Below, piece by piece: positions 43,830 to 56,131 of a stretch of 64,000 nucleotides of DNA; the stretch's first letter is position 1; every line of letters begins with the position of its first letter. The DNA comes from Cliona cf. orientalis (Eukaryota > Porifera > Demospongiae > Clionaida > Clionaidae). The notes beneath the pieces are model-generated. The model had not been told where the DNA came from. It did not search any database and saw only the letters and a program-made list of their open reading frames with translations. The stretch lies in assembly GCA_963930775.1 (NCBI GenBank), contig OZ005699.1, forward strand, positions 3,741,501 through 3,805,500, written 5' to 3'. The position numbers were made by a program, and so were the translations under genes.

Positions 43830-46232
43830 TTAGATAGACATCAATTCAAAAATGTGTGGAATATTTTGTAAAATCTCTTCTAGTTTTTCATATTCCTCCC
43901 TTTTCATAAAATCTTTAAGAATTTGTAATTTTTCTTTATTTTTCTCAGCCTCTAATGGCATTACAAGTGAATAGAGAGGCAGATCTTCTTTACATTTAGT
44001 TATTTTGTCTCTAATTATGGCACAAACCCATTCTTCTCTTGAGATATACTCTGTTACTTCTTTTGGCCAATTTAAGAGTTTTTGTAACTTGGTCATCTTC
44101 AGTGCAGTTATGCCTTTAGCAGCAGTATATCTTGTTTTGGGGGAGCAATCAACTTCTAGTCTCTGTCTTTTGCTGCAGATGGTTTCTTCCTCTTGCTCAA
44201 ATTTATTTAATTGCTTCTTTAAATGATTAGTCATTTCGTGCTCAATTTCGACAAGAAATGGAAGGATAAGATCACTGAATACTCCAAGATAACATGTCAT
44301 ATTGATGTTGTGAAAGTTTATATCATTTAAATAGTGGGCAAACTCCACAGAATTATTGGACCTTGAAGCATAAACTCCAGCAATTGCTATTAATTTTAGC
44401 ACTGTTTGACATTGTTGGTTGTTTCTTGAGAGCTCTTTCAAAGTTGCTTCAAAAAATTGTACACTTCGTACAAAATTCTTTAAGACAAACTGTCGCAATC
44501 CATTTTCAATGGTGCTATTTGTTCCACATTCACAGAAACTGATATGCTTGCAATAGTAAGCACATTCATGATCCGCTGCTATGACCATATATGACAAATC
44601 AGTGAGGTTTAAACGCCAAGGTACTGAGTCATAAGCATAGATTAAAAGGGAGTTATAATATCCCAGAGCGTCGGCAGTTTCATACTGTGCATCTTCAATA
44701 GAGACTATGGTATTACAGCTAACTAGCTTCTGTAAACAAGAACATGATTGAAGTAGTTTCGGCTTTGATGGCAACAAAAATGCTGGTGCATGAAATGATG
44801 CACAGTGCAAAGCCTTGGTTAGGTAGCTGAAGGCCAAGAGTGCTTTAGCATTGGACTTGTTGAATAAACTATTTGGCATACAGAAATGTTCCTGTATGAT
44901 TCTATATGCAAGTTTAAATAGTGATTTTAGTTCATACTTGTCTCCTAATATCTGCAAAAAACTGTTAACCAGCTCTCGATTTGAGCCAATATCAATTGCC
45001 AATGATAGATTCTGCGTCTTTTCAAGCTCAAAGAATCTTGCTTTTGTGTGATTATACACATAATTACGTAATACGTGCATTCGTTTAATGGTACATTTTG
45101 GATCACCCAATGGTTTTTCAAGATATTCAATGAATTTAATTACATGCGATCGAAACTTAAATGTTTTCTGTGCTCCTACTGTTGATTCCAGGAATGAATG
45201 TAATAGTAGTGCATCCAGACAGTCATCCACACTGATATTTGCAATTGCAAGATGTTCTCTAGCTAAGTCCCTTGTAAAAAAATGATTACCTATCATTTCT
45301 ACTAATAGCCAAATACATTCTCGATGTTCAACACCAAGCTGGTCATAAAGAAAGTACATTGCTTTGTTACGCTGTTCTGTTTCTTTGTAGTTTGACCCTA
45401 ATATAGATTCCACATACATAAAAGAACGACCATATTCGTGACTCTTTAGCTCAGCTATAACATCTTGAATGCTCCCTGCAGTTAATGGATGACTTGCATA
45501 CACAGCAATCGATTTGATATCATGTGGTACTCCACCCAACTCACTACAGAGCTCCAGCCCTGCTTGATATGAGATTAATTTATGCTCAGAATCAATCCAA
45601 TGTGCACATACTTCAGGATTCATTCCCTTTAGCTGAATCACTGGCTGCATCAAGTATTTTTTATCGCAATAGGGTGAAATCTGAATAACCGTTATCGATT
45701 GTGACATTGGTAGCAATGAAGTAATGTTTTGATCTATTGCATCAGTCATAGCCTGAGCATTATCTAAAATGAGTATTGTATGCGGTTGTAGATACCTAAG
45801 CCAAGATTGTAGGGGGTTGTCTAGGCCGTAATACCATTCGTTGAAAGTTAGCATAAGTGAATAATAATTAGATATGCACCGATGATCACTGACTAAACGA
45901 GTTTTTACTGCTGAGATATGTGTGTGCTCTAATATATCAATATATATAGCACAATATCCACATTTTTCAACAAGTATGTCAGTTGTATTTTGAACAAGGG
46001 TTGTTTTCCCGATGCCAACTATTCCAACCACATCAATAACCTTATTTTCATGAAACTTTATCGCAGTTAATAGCTCCATTTGCTCCTTTTCTCGTCCATA
46101 TAAACTTATCAATAAGTCCAATTTTGATTTACATTGTGATTGTTGTTGGATACGAGTTAAACATGACCATAAAAGTGCAGCAATTGCAATAAAAATCGTC
46201 ACCGAATAAGAAATTGAATACTGGCAATGCAT
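43830..46232 (-). CDS. STAND/NB-ARC-like NTPase with N-terminal membrane segment, 800 aa
   Basis: A single uninterrupted exon. Residues about 7-25 (SYSVTIFIAIAALLWSCL) form a membrane anchor or signal anchor. From residue 45 there is a nucleotide-binding module: YGREKEQMELL, a Walker A at 70-78 (GIVGIGKTT), a Walker B at 152-159 (TILILDNA), and GGVP at 233-236 in the position of the GLPL motif. The downstream winged-helix-like region (about 310-385) has LLVEMIGNHFF and LLHSFLESTVG. The remaining 400 residues are helical, contain several Cys (YYCKHISFCECG) and end in a charged coiled coil. No LRR, WD40 or TPR repeat is obvious, nor any death-fold or TIR domain. Proteins of this class act as nucleotide-switched sensors, often in immunity or cell death. 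Membrane anchoring is unusual. Neighbour on the same strand: the gene for the 1,460-residue protein. Confidence 0.75.
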   Translation of the reverse strand: MHCQYSISYSVTIFIAIAALLWSCLTRIQQQSQCKSKLDLLISLYGREKEQMELLTAIKFHENKVIDVVGIVGIGKTTLVQNTTDILVEKCGYCAIYIDILEHTHISAVKTRLVSDHRCISNYYSLMLTFNEWYYGLDNPLQSWLRYLQPHTILILDNAQAMTDAIDQNITSLLPMSQSITVIQISPYCDKKYLMQPVIQLKGMNPEVCAHWIDSEHKLISYQAGLELCSELGGVPHDIKSIAVYASHPLTAGSIQDVIAELKSHEYGRSFMYVESILGSNYKETEQRNKAMYFLYDQLGVEHRECIWLLVEMIGNHFFTRDLAREHLAIANISVDDCLDALLLHSFLESTVGAQKTFKFRSHVIKFIEYLEKPLGDPKCTIKRMHVLRNYVYNHTKARFFELEKTQNLSLAIDIGSNRELVNSFLQILGDKYELKSLFKLAYRIIQEHFCMPNSLFNKSNAKALLAFSYLTKALHCASFHAPAFLLPSKPKLLQSCSCLQKLVSCNTIVSIEDAQYETADALGYYNSLLIYAYDSVPWRLNLTDLSYMVIAADHECAYYCKHISFCECGTNSTIENGLRQFVLKNFVRSVQFFEATLKELSRNNQQCQTVLKLIAIAGVYASRSNNSVEFAHYLNDINFHNINMTCYLGVFSDLILPFLVEIEHEMTNHLKKQLNKFEQEEETICSKRQRLEVDCSPKTRYTAAKGITALKMTKLQKLLNWPKEVTEYISREEWVCAIIRDKITKCKEDLPLYSLVMPLEAEKNKEKLQILKDFMKREEYEKLEEILQNIPHIFELMSI

Positions 46233-47908
46233 AATTCCTGACCTATTACAGAAGATAAGGGCTAATTATCACACTTGCAATACAGAATACATGTATGGTA
46301 TCGTTTCAAAAAATAATTGGTAACAGTATATTATATCATTGCTAAGAGCATTCTCTGGTGATTAGAAAGAACTCCGGCCAGTTGTGCAATATTTCCTTCT
46401 TTTCCCAAAATTCCATGTACTAGTTGCTACCAGATAATGCACTATCTTAACTATATTGAATATAATCACAGCTATAGTGCAAAACCCAGTGCACTGAGAG
46501 ATGTTGCATGTCCAATAACCAGGCAAAATTTGAACACCAAGGAGAAGTTGCATCAATCAACTCGTTTATTATCCAGCAATCAGAGTTTACTCATAATTAT
46601 TATGTATGTATAGCTAGTGGGTTGCTTTCTTGAAAAAAATCCTTGTGCAAGAATCTTAAAAACATTACTTAGTTTACTGTGACTTACTAGTTTTAAATTA
46701 CAGGTACTAAGTAGGAAGCTGAATATCAGACCATTAATAATAATAGCTAAACACATAATATAAGTTATAGTTAGACTAGCTATAGCCTTGAGTGGTTTAT
46801 TTGAATTGTACGTGAGAGGCGGGCATTTAAACCACGAGGCGAAGCCGAGTGGTTTAAATGCATGCCTCGAGCGTACAATTCAAATAAATCACGATAAGGC
46901 TATAGTCTAAGTGGCTTGTACTATGACCACCAACCGTGGTATATGGAAGTTATACCACGGCTCTATGCCCATAGTAAATACACGCGTTATCTGCCAGCTG
47001 TGGTATATGAAGTTATACCATGGCTGTGGTTACTCCACAGTTTGCACAGTGGGCAGACAGTGGTTTACATTGTATATACTACAGGCGGTGCCTTTGATCT
47101 TTACTCTAGTCATAGTACAATTATCATTATATCTATAATATTATATTATGTCTAGCTAATGCATGCTTGTAATAGCTAATAATATAATTGTTACGTACCG
47201 GGTTTGCTAGATACTGTGGTTATTATGACATGAATACCGATGATTGTAGACACTACTTTTAATCTTGTATTGAAATAGCCTATAGGGATCTGCCCAATAG
47301 TGATTACACTTTTTGGACCCTCAGGTCCTTTCCTGACTTAGTAAGTTAGTATAGCAACCTTGGTATAATATATTCACGATACATCTTTGCTCCTTCAGAA
47401 TCTCAGTTGGAACCTTGGATGTATCTATTATAATAATTATTTTAGACCATGAGCATCCATAAAAGTCTAGTTCAAAAGCTAGTATACCAGCTAAAATAAT
47501 TATTAAAGAAAGCTTCCATATAGCTCATAATTAAAGGCAAATGCAGTTAGAGCTGGTAGAAATTACCCAAACATAGGTCTTAGAAAATTGTAGCTGTTTA
47601 GTAATAAGATAATAAGGTATAGTCTATAGCTATAGACAGTCACATAATTGACAACTTAAAAAATAATAATGTGGCATGAAAGTAATAACATAATAATATA
47701 GTAATTTTTATACAGTACATGTTCAGAAAAAGGGAAAGAAATTAATAAATTATTGTAAGCAGGCCTTACAGGGATGTTGTTAGTGCTATTAGAAAACATA
47801 CATTTGAATACACACTTTACAGCTACAGAATCTAATAATAGTGAGGCTCAAGTACAATCAGTATCATAATGTATAAGGACAACTAATATTAAGTTTAGCT
47901 TTCAAGTA
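46233..47908. other. Intergenic, no gene seen
   Basis: AT-rich spacer between two minus-strand genes. It contains the hairpin element at 46781-46915 and, at about 46936-47040, two copies of a short palindrome (gtggtatatgaagttatacca). Confidence 0.45.
46781..46915. repeat. Small palindromic element
   Basis: agctatagccttgagtggtt, then tatttgaattgtacg, is inverted as cgtacaattcaaataaatca, then taaggctatag. The centre is a second inverted pair (ggtttaaatgcatgcctc / gcgggcatttaaacc). The total is about 135 bases, and it could fold almost completely. Confidence 0.8.
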
Positions 47909-50900
47909 TTACTGCAAAATTATAAGCTCCTCATCTCGGTGCTTATAGTGGAACTCAGCAATCTTTCGTAATATTAATGCAGTTTTTATCTGCTGCCGAG
48001 CAAGAACATTTGAGTGAAAGTCAGTTTCATTGAAATCATACTTTGTTTCCACCATACGCTTCCAATCTGGATGCTCAAATACATTTCCAAACAGTGCTTG
48101 ATTGATCAGAGTTTGACGAAATGTATTAGTCAGAGTGTCTCTTGGTGCTTGGCTATAGCTACTCAAAAACACTATCTGATGCTTTGCTGCTTTAGTCACT
48201 ACTAGATCTATGTCAGATTCAATGGGATAGGTAACATTCCGTGGGAACTGAGGCTCATCTGGATTTTCAAGACGAGGATTTATGCCAGATTCCTCACTTC
48301 TTACATTTTGAGCATCGTCTTGATGTTCTCTAACACCAATCACTGACGTAGATGACGTAGGGTTAATACTTAACTCTGAGCGATGATCAAGACCTGAGTT
48401 ATTACTTGATATATTACGCTCTCGATCATTCATTGTCATGGTGTCATGTTCGGATGAAAAATCTTTGATCCTTTTAGGTACTGGAACTGCTTCACTTGTT
48501 GATAAATCTCTTTCATGTTTCATACTACTGTTTGATGATGGACTATTGGAGGGTGGTAATAACTTGCCAAGTTCATTCCGGGTTGTGCTGCTTACTTTAT
48601 TGTCAGGTGTTACAGTACCGTGTATGGTAGGTTTTGCAGTTGTTTCATCAATAAAATCTGAGATACCTTTTTCACTTTCATCACTTGAGAAATTAAGATC
48701 TGCACCTTTTTTACTTGAATCATGCACAGTTTGTCCAAGCCTTACACATTTCACATCAGGACCAAATTGGGAAACATTTATCTTATATTGTTCTTCAAAA
48801 TTGGTATGAACACCTCCTGCAGCATGAAGGATAGGATTTGCATCTTGTATTAATGAGTCATGCACTACAGGAAAAGCAGGCTCGGCAGGGATATCTGTTG
48901 GAAAATCACATCCGGGTTTTGAAAAGTGCTCAGTATGAGAAGGTGCTGGTTTAAAAAGCACACCCCCATAAACAGAATTATTATATGTTGATGGAACCCA
49001 TGGGCATAAATTTGGACAATCCTTGATGGGATGAAGTGAGCTTAAACGATTTAATTCTGCACTGAAGGATGCAAATTGCTCCTCGTTTGTCTGTTCGAGA
49101 GATTGCAGCTTGCTATGAAGCTTTTGACACATAAATTGCAACTTGCAAAGTTCCCTAACCCTTGCAAAGATAGGGAAATACTTGGATAATTCTTCATAAT
49201 GATGTGTTAAGTCCTTAGCAAAGTCAGCTTGTGGACCATCCACAGAGTGTTTAGCATCAAACTTATTTCCATTCAGAGCAGTTACCATTGGTCTGCTGTT
49301 AACAGTGAGCTTCACATCACCAATGTAGTAGCTTACAGTGCTTTCATGGACATGCTCATCATAAAAAATTTTTTCAGCTTCAATCCAGAAACGAAAGGAC
49401 TTCATATAAGAAGTTCCACGTGAAGATGGTGGACGACAAATAAACTCTAGATTATCAGACATGTTCTTTATCAGGCTTGTTGTTACACCTTTGAAATCAA
49501 ACGGAGGTTCAGCTGACACTTCAACTCCTGTAGTCAAAAATTTTAGTAGGTAATCTGCATGAAATAGTGACTCCATAAATTCTGTACTTTCAAGTTTCTT
49601 AGGATGACATCTCTTTTTCATGAATGGGTGATATCGTTCTCTTTCACTAGCCGGGTCAAGGCTAAAGCTGATCATTTCTGCCTCTCCAGAAGTCAACTGC
49701 AGCATCTCAAGTATATCTTTAAATGAAAGAAGGCCATTACCATCCTCCGCTGGTTTAATGATAACACAAATTGATGGAGAGGCTTCACTGCAATCAAAGG
49801 TAACTCCTTTTAACTCCGCTATCTCAAGATGATTTCCCAGTGAGTGTTGCTGTTCAATATATCCTTCAGGGTTTCTTTGCAACAGAGAAGTTTTCATAGC
49901 TTTGGAAACATCATCAAGTGTCCACTCTGTATCTTTAAGAAGTTCAGACATTGCCTTTACTCTCACATTGTTGAGCTGTACATTCCACTGCTGTTTACGA
50001 AAAAGGTTCTCAAAATATTGATACTGCAAGAGTGACCTTTTTATTGATAAAGACTTCTCAGATGACAATAGATGCTTGATATAAGCTTCCTGAGCTAGAT
50101 CACTTATCTGATTTATGTCATGGCTAGCAGATACCCAGATATTTTGTAGGCTCATTGGATGACTTAATAGATAAGTAAACTTAGAGTTGTACACAAGATT
50201 CTTGAGGAGGCCACAAGCTACTCTTCCACTAAGACAGGAATGAGTGGTAGGATCAGATAGTTTAGCTACACTGCAGGTCAATCTGTATGATGATGCTAAT
50301 ACAAAAATTCTCATCCCTGGATGAAGCCTCGTTGCCAGTTGACTTGCATCATATGTAAGCATACTAACAGCATTTCTTAAAGCATACTGCTTAGATTGTT
50401 GGTCAGTCCTTTCCAACTCCATTGCAAAGTACGTTGCCGATTTTAGGAGGCACATAGCAGTTTGATGTGGATACTGGATAAAATTGGGATCTTTCATAAG
50501 ATCTAAATATTTCAAGGCTGCCTCAAATGGTGATATTATATTGGAAGCCACTTTGTGCCTAATATCCAGTTCATACTGATATAATTCCTTATCGGAGCCT
50601 TTTGGAGCAATTACGAGAGTGCACTCGCTGTTTATTAGCCCCAAAAAATCATGTGGCAAGATGGATGCTATCAATTTTGCTACTATTTCACTGAGATCTG
50701 GATTTAGCCATACGGCTGACATCATGGATGCCAATGATTCATCTCTTTTGTCTACTGCATCCATTGAATATAAGGCTTCAAGATACTTTATGATACCCTG
50801 TGTTTTACTATCAGTGGGAACTAAATCTTCATGACTGCTATAAAGTTCCAGCATTGTTGTAAACACAGAACTACATTCATTGGAGCAAACACTTTCTGTT

Positions 50901-52408
50901 GCATACGAAAGCAAATCTGGAGACTTTTGTTTAACAAGAAATTTCAGTACGTTTAACAGAGTAGACTGAATATTTGGTAATTGTGATAGATCTTTCTGTG
51001 AAGAAATGTATGTGCAGATTGTCCTCAAAATAAATTTATCAAACATATTGATTTGTTCATTTGGTTCAAGTTTATTCAAAGCATCAATCAATAGCTTGTA
51101 AACTCTCTTTCTTTGTACAGCAAGCAATGGGACAGATTCCTGTAAAAGGGTTACTAAAAGTGGTACAGCTATCTCAGCCAAGCCACAATTAAGCAGCTTT
51201 TCAATAAGGCTTATAGATGCCACAATTATGTCAGAATTTTCACTTGACATTAAATCGAATAGGCTTTCAATGAACTCATCAATGTATTTGCATATAGTTT
51301 CAATTTCGTCGTTAACGATTTGGCTTATTGCAGATTCTGCACCATACTCAGATTGTACTGACTCATTAGAAGAAGGCTTATTGGCTGGCAAAAATGGAAC
51401 AATTTGTTGTAATCGATGAAGAGGAGTAGGTATTGGTCTAAATTGAACCAATGATAGAATAACAATAGCTGGTTGATGTTGACGATACCGTAAACCTACA
51501 GCATTTTGGTGAGAATCACACCTGCATAATCCATCTGATTCAGATTCGGACATTTGCCAAGTGTTGATACGAATCTTCATTACTTCAGATGGCATTGTAC
51601 CTGTACATGTATTAGGTTGAACATATTTAACATACTGGAGTGAATAATCATCAAGGGGGTAAGCTTTCAACACAGCATACATGTAGATAGTGGGCACTTG
51701 CTTGGGGCACTATGGCACATGCATATTATTACGACGATTAAAATCATATGAGTGATTTATGCAGGGCTTACTTTGGCTCATGCCCAGTAATTATGAATAA
51801 AATTAAGTCTTACCTCTTGGAAGTGAAAAAATTGGATCATATTCAATAGGAGTTCCAGCCACAGCTATAACCTCTTCAAAGTAATACGATATGGACTTTC
51901 CAATATCACTGGGTTTACATTCCGCAGAATACTGCTTTGGCAACTTCTCAGCTACATCATATGTCCACTTTTGTATTTGCTGTATGATACCTTCCCATTG
52001 TGGGGCATCCAATGGTATATTAGGATTCCTAATCGATACCAGAAATCTTTTCAGCAAATCAAAATATTTGGCTATGTCGTCATCATTCCTTGCTTGTAGT
52101 CGACGGGCAAATTCTTTTGCTTTCATTAACTCAAATTCTGTGAGCACAATCAGTGAAACACCAGGCTGAGCTTGGTAATAACTTTGTAATATGGAATTAC
52201 TGATGTCTGAAAATATCATATGTATATGTGAAATCAGAGCCTGAGCCTCAGGTCTTCTTTGATTATTCATAAGCTGTGTCCAAACTGGGATTGCATGTTG
52301 AGCAGCCTCTTTTCCTTCAATTGCAACAAGCGAGTTAATAATCCGTGTGTGCACTTTAGTTTCAGATACAGGGATGATTTTATTCCTTCTTTGTTGGCTG
52401 GCCGCCAT
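47909..52408 (-). CDS. Large unrecognised protein, two exons, about 1,460 aa
   Basis: Exon 1 is 52408-51814 and exon 2 is 51696-47909. The join is in phase 1 with a 117-base intron (donor GTAAGA, acceptor CAAGCAAG). The start MAASQQRRNK follows an upstream stop. Residues 1-600 are helical and suggest HEAT/armadillo-like packing (LLNCGLAEIAVPLLVTLLQE, LLNVLKFLVKQKSPDLLSYA). Residues about 830-1030 form a compact, conserved-looking block: YHPFMKKRCHPKKLES, FHADYLLKFLTTGVEV, RFWIEAEKIFYDE, then FPIFARVRELCKLQF. About 1150-1370 is low-complexity and serine/acid-rich (SSDESEKG, PPSNSPSSNSSM). The end is an ordered helix block (FGNVFEHPDWKRMV). The HPFM...FHADYLLKF...RFWI...FARVRELCKLQ block looks like a family signature, but I cannot name it. 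Intact over 4.4 kb, so very likely a functional gene. Confidence 0.7.
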
Positions 52409-53346
52409 GACTCAATAATAAACTTGCAAATGTGATATTAGCTATACAATGATAAAAATTAATAAAAAATAACCAGGGTGAAAATTCAAATAGTATAATA
52501 AATACTATGGCAGTATAGTGTGTACGAATATAGCCTGAAGATAAAATAATAAGGATTCTAGATATATCTTACCATAGGAACAAGTATGCTTGATCGGGAT
52601 AATGTGATTAGGATTAGTATACATGTGTATGCATTATCATCTATCAACAGTAGCTACATGCATGCTCATAATAGTAGCAAGATTGTCCATAAGTATAGTG
52701 CACATGCGCAGATGGAAGTGGAACGAACTTTGAATCTATTAGGCCACACCCCTCACTGCATGTGTGCTCATAATCAAATTCACCTCTTAATAGGCCTAAT
52801 ATTATTAAAGAAGTTAGCAATGGTGACGTTCTTGCTCTGTTTGAACGTCGAATCCAGAGGAGGTAGCTACGAAATAATCAATATTCCATGTGACGCACAC
52901 CAATCTTCGTCATTGTGGGTAGCTAAGTCAATAGTTGCTATACTAAAGCTAGAAACAGAGGGATACTCAAGGGTTCAAATTCACTAGGTCAACCATTGTA
53001 GTTCCGATGGCTTGTCCCATTCATATCAGTTTGGAGCGGGAATCCTGGGGGTTTACCCTTGAAAATCGCCATTCAAAGTTTATTATGTAAAGTCTATGGG
53101 GATAAAAATGATGAGTCAGCAGTTTGTCTTGGGCACGACACTTTCGTACCTCCTCTGCGTTGAATCTACCCGACTATTGACAGGTATGACAAAGAACAAA
53201 TCTTGCCTCTTGCTCCGCTCGAGGCTCGGTGGCTAACGCCTGCATATGAGTATGCATTATATAGCTAACTAGTTCATAGCTATCTCATTGGGCATATTAT
53301 ATAGCTACCATCAGGAGCACATAAAGAGAAGGAGCGTACATGTCAC
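52409..53346. other. No gene seen; dispersed repeat pieces
   Basis: 52739-52860 (ggccacacccctcactgcat, then gacgttcttgctctg) and 53170-53245 (gacaggtatgacaaagaaca, then ctcgaggctcggtggct) belong to a repeat family also present at 58364-58512 and 61592-61790. Open frames here follow the repeat and are not genes. Confidence 0.55.
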
Positions 53347-53565
53347 ATACCGTATAGCCGGAAATATTGGCGGGAATTAAATTTGGCGGTTGAGCCCAAA
53401 ATCGAATATTGGCGGATTTAAATTCATTTTTGGCGGTTCGGTACGGGATCGCCATACGTATATGTGTGAGTAGGAAATTTTAGCGGATTTTAATTTGGCG
53501 GCTGTAATCTAGACCACCAAACCGCCAAATTTAATTCCCCGCCAAATTTTCCGGCTATACGGTAT
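53347..53565. mobile_element. Short inverted-repeat element, ccgtatagccgg ends
   Basis: ataccgtatagccggaaata is inverted as tttccggctatacggtat. The adjacent inner repeat ggcgggaattaaatttggcg also recurs inverted, and again in the centre, so the element is a nest of gcggattt / aaatttggcgg motifs. Non-coding MITE of 219 bases. Confidence 0.85.
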
Positions 53566-54394
53566 ATACAGTAGTAATATCGAAAAATAAAGTAATACTG
53601 GCAGATTCTCATTCCTGCTAATGCATAGCAGGTAGAAATATTTTGACTAAAATTCCGTAATCCAAATGATATGACTAGTAATAGAAGTAGAAAAATTGAC
53701 CACAATATATTAAGGTTGGCAAGTTAGAAAACTGCCATATATGGAAGTTTTTGAACATTTTACCAATAACTTGTGGTTGCAGTGTTCATGGCACATTACG
53801 CTATTCTTGGTATAGTATAGCACTCACTACAATTATCTCTAGGTGTAGTTAGATTTATTTGTTGAGGCTATCACAAGATATCGATAAAATTTACTTTATT
53901 TTTCGATAATTTGTAGATGTACGCTGTTTCTCTTCATGTGCTCCTGCTACCATAGGTACGCACAAAAAACTAAGAAAGAAAGATAGATAAGCTTATCTAC
54001 ATACATCCTGAATTTAATATTAAATTTTATAAGTTGCTGAGTAATAGAAATACCTACCGGGTGTGGGTAATAACATTAATTTTAATGGTACAAGATAGAG
54101 AGTGAAGAGCAAGATTTGTAAGAATCGGACAATGGTAGTGGACAAGATTTGAAGGCTTAAAAAGATAGACTGTGACGTTATATTGTGTGGGTGTTGGATA
54201 TTAAATTTTAGTAAAAGTATCATGTAACAATAACATTCTTCCGAGTCTGCCCAGTATGGTTCATATGGTAAAAGGTCGTCAATATAGTGCGTCAATATAG
54301 TGCGTACACAACGTGCACAGGCCAAGCCAGAGCCTCAATCGCAGAAATGGTGTCTGAGACCAACCTCGTCGACTGGCACTGAAAATTTTCAATC
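53566..54394. other. No gene seen
   Basis: AT-rich. No exon or repeat structure I can support, apart from a short direct repeat (gtcaatatagtgcgt) at 54278-54303. Confidence 0.4.
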
Positions 54395-55240
54395 ACAGGA
54401 GACAAACTCGACAGTACCATACAGTTCTGAACCTCAGGTCGGTCGTGGCATGGTGCATGCTATATATAGCTCAAGGCTAGCTTTATTTATCCACGGGATT
54501 AATTATGTCAGCCAAGAGAACACATGAAGTTCAACCGGCGGTACTTGTCAGAGAAGGTAGTACTCAGCTTGTAATATATTATTCGCTGGATACATGTGTC
54601 AGATACTCTACATATATACCGATTTTCAAATCTCAGAAAGGCTCCATGGAGGCCCTGAATTCTGGTAATTATCTCATAGATTATATCATCATTACCTAAT
54701 AACCGCAGAAAAGTAAATTGCTACTGGGCATGTATATAACTATGTTGACTCAACAGTTAGCAATTGACGTGTACACAGTCATGTAACTGTGACAATAGTG
54801 TTAGCTAGTTGATGAGCAACACAATTACTACCCTCCTGAATAATAATATTATTGTTGATAATTATATTGCAGACCAATTAGTACATAGTGACAAGTTTCA
54901 AAGCTTCAATATTACAGAGAAGAACTTGATAGCGCAGTACAGTTTCAGACTGGTGCGGTGGCACACTACTCGTGGTGCGTGCTAGCTATATATAGCACAG
55001 GACTATCTATAATATTATTATTATATCCACGGGATTACGTCAGCCAAGAAAATGCACAATGTTCGGCCATCGCTACTCGTTAGCAGCAACACGCTGCTTG
55101 TAAGGTATACTTTACATATTCACCGAATTTCAAGTCTCAGAAAAGTTCCGTTGAGACCTTGAATTTTTGCATGATTACCTCATAGGTTACATCATAATTA
55201 CCTAATAACCGCAAAGAGTATAGCTAAATTGCTACTGAGT
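54395..55240. repeat. Direct duplication, two diverged copies of about 340 bp
   Basis: 54395-54735 and 54915-55240 share cagtaccatacagttctgaa-like starts, atccacgggatta, gtcagccaagaaaa, ccgaatttcaagtctcagaa and cctaataaccgcaaa. The open frame in the first copy is not kept in the second. The class is unknown. Confidence 0.7.
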
Positions 55241-55368
55241 ACATGTTTATCGGTATAGTTTGTAGCTAACATCCTTAGATAACTAATATGCAACACCTTA
55301 ATTACTAGTGGTGATGAAAATCATGGAGTGGGCCTTCAAACATACATACTTGTAGTACTTTTAGTATT

Positions 55369-55843
55369 ATACCATAAACTCTGGTTAATAAGCGCATGCG
55401 CTTATAGAGGTAAACGGAACGACAGTACACGCTTAATAAAGGATTTGCGCTTGTATGGCACATAACCACGCCCACAAACGTTTGGGCATGTGATGGATGC
55501 AAGGCCCAACAGCGGTAGCGCCAGCACTAGCGCTCGATCGATCGAGCGTTTTAGCATTTACAGCTAGCTGTCGCTCAAGATGACGAGTGCTGGCGATTTG
55601 TCTGAAACTCGATCTTCTTGCATGACAGCTTTATTCGTGGCCATCATTTCTCCCAAGATATGTGGACTCCACATACTATCCCAATGTATCCAGACGGTCA
55701 AGGTCAGGTTCATTGAACGCCACGCCTATTAAGCGCATGCACTTAATAAAAAATAATAGCTTATGACGAGAAGAGAGCATGCGCTTAATAAATAATGTGC
55801 GCTTAATAGCGAGGTGCACTTAATAACCAGAGTTTACGGTATA
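55369..55843. mobile_element. Inverted-repeat element, aagcgcatgcgc family, copy C
   Basis: The ends ataccataaactctggttaa and taaccagagtttacggtat are inverted. The interior is the reverse complement of copy B (9200-9645), including ctcgatcgatcgagcg and atcatttctcc. Non-coding. Confidence 0.88.
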
Positions 55844-55934
55844 TATGTATGGCATTTATTGCACCGAAGCCTGAGAGCCTTGTGCCCGAGGGTTGAGGGC
55901 AATAAACGCCATGCATCCCGAGTGCGTGTGATAT

Positions 55935-56131
55935 AACTACCGTAAATCGCGAATATTTCGTGTCTAAAATATTTCATGCGATAAATTTTCACGTTAAACA
56001 ATTTTCGGACAAACGACCCTGTACCGCATTATCGTTCATATTGCGCATGTATTTTCGTGCGTTTAATTTTCGCACAAGCCAGGCTGTCCGAAAATATTTT
56101 AACAACGAAATATTCGCGATTTACGGTAGTT
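55935..56131. mobile_element. Short inverted-repeat element, actaccgtaaatcgcgaata ends
   Basis: actaccgtaaatcgcgaata and tattcgcgatttacggtagt are perfect inverses. The interior has further inverted pieces (cacgttaaacaattttcgga / tttaattttcgc). About 197 bases, AT-rich, non-coding. Confidence 0.85.

Noticed and set aside
46936..47040. Short palindromes gtggtatatgaagttatacca that recall a loxP-like recombination site
   Set aside because: The resemblance is limited to a few bases, the arms and spacer lengths do not match loxP, and no partner recombinase is near.
52586..52987. 133-codon plus-strand open frame
   Set aside because: It runs through a dispersed repeat whose other copies are not open in this frame.
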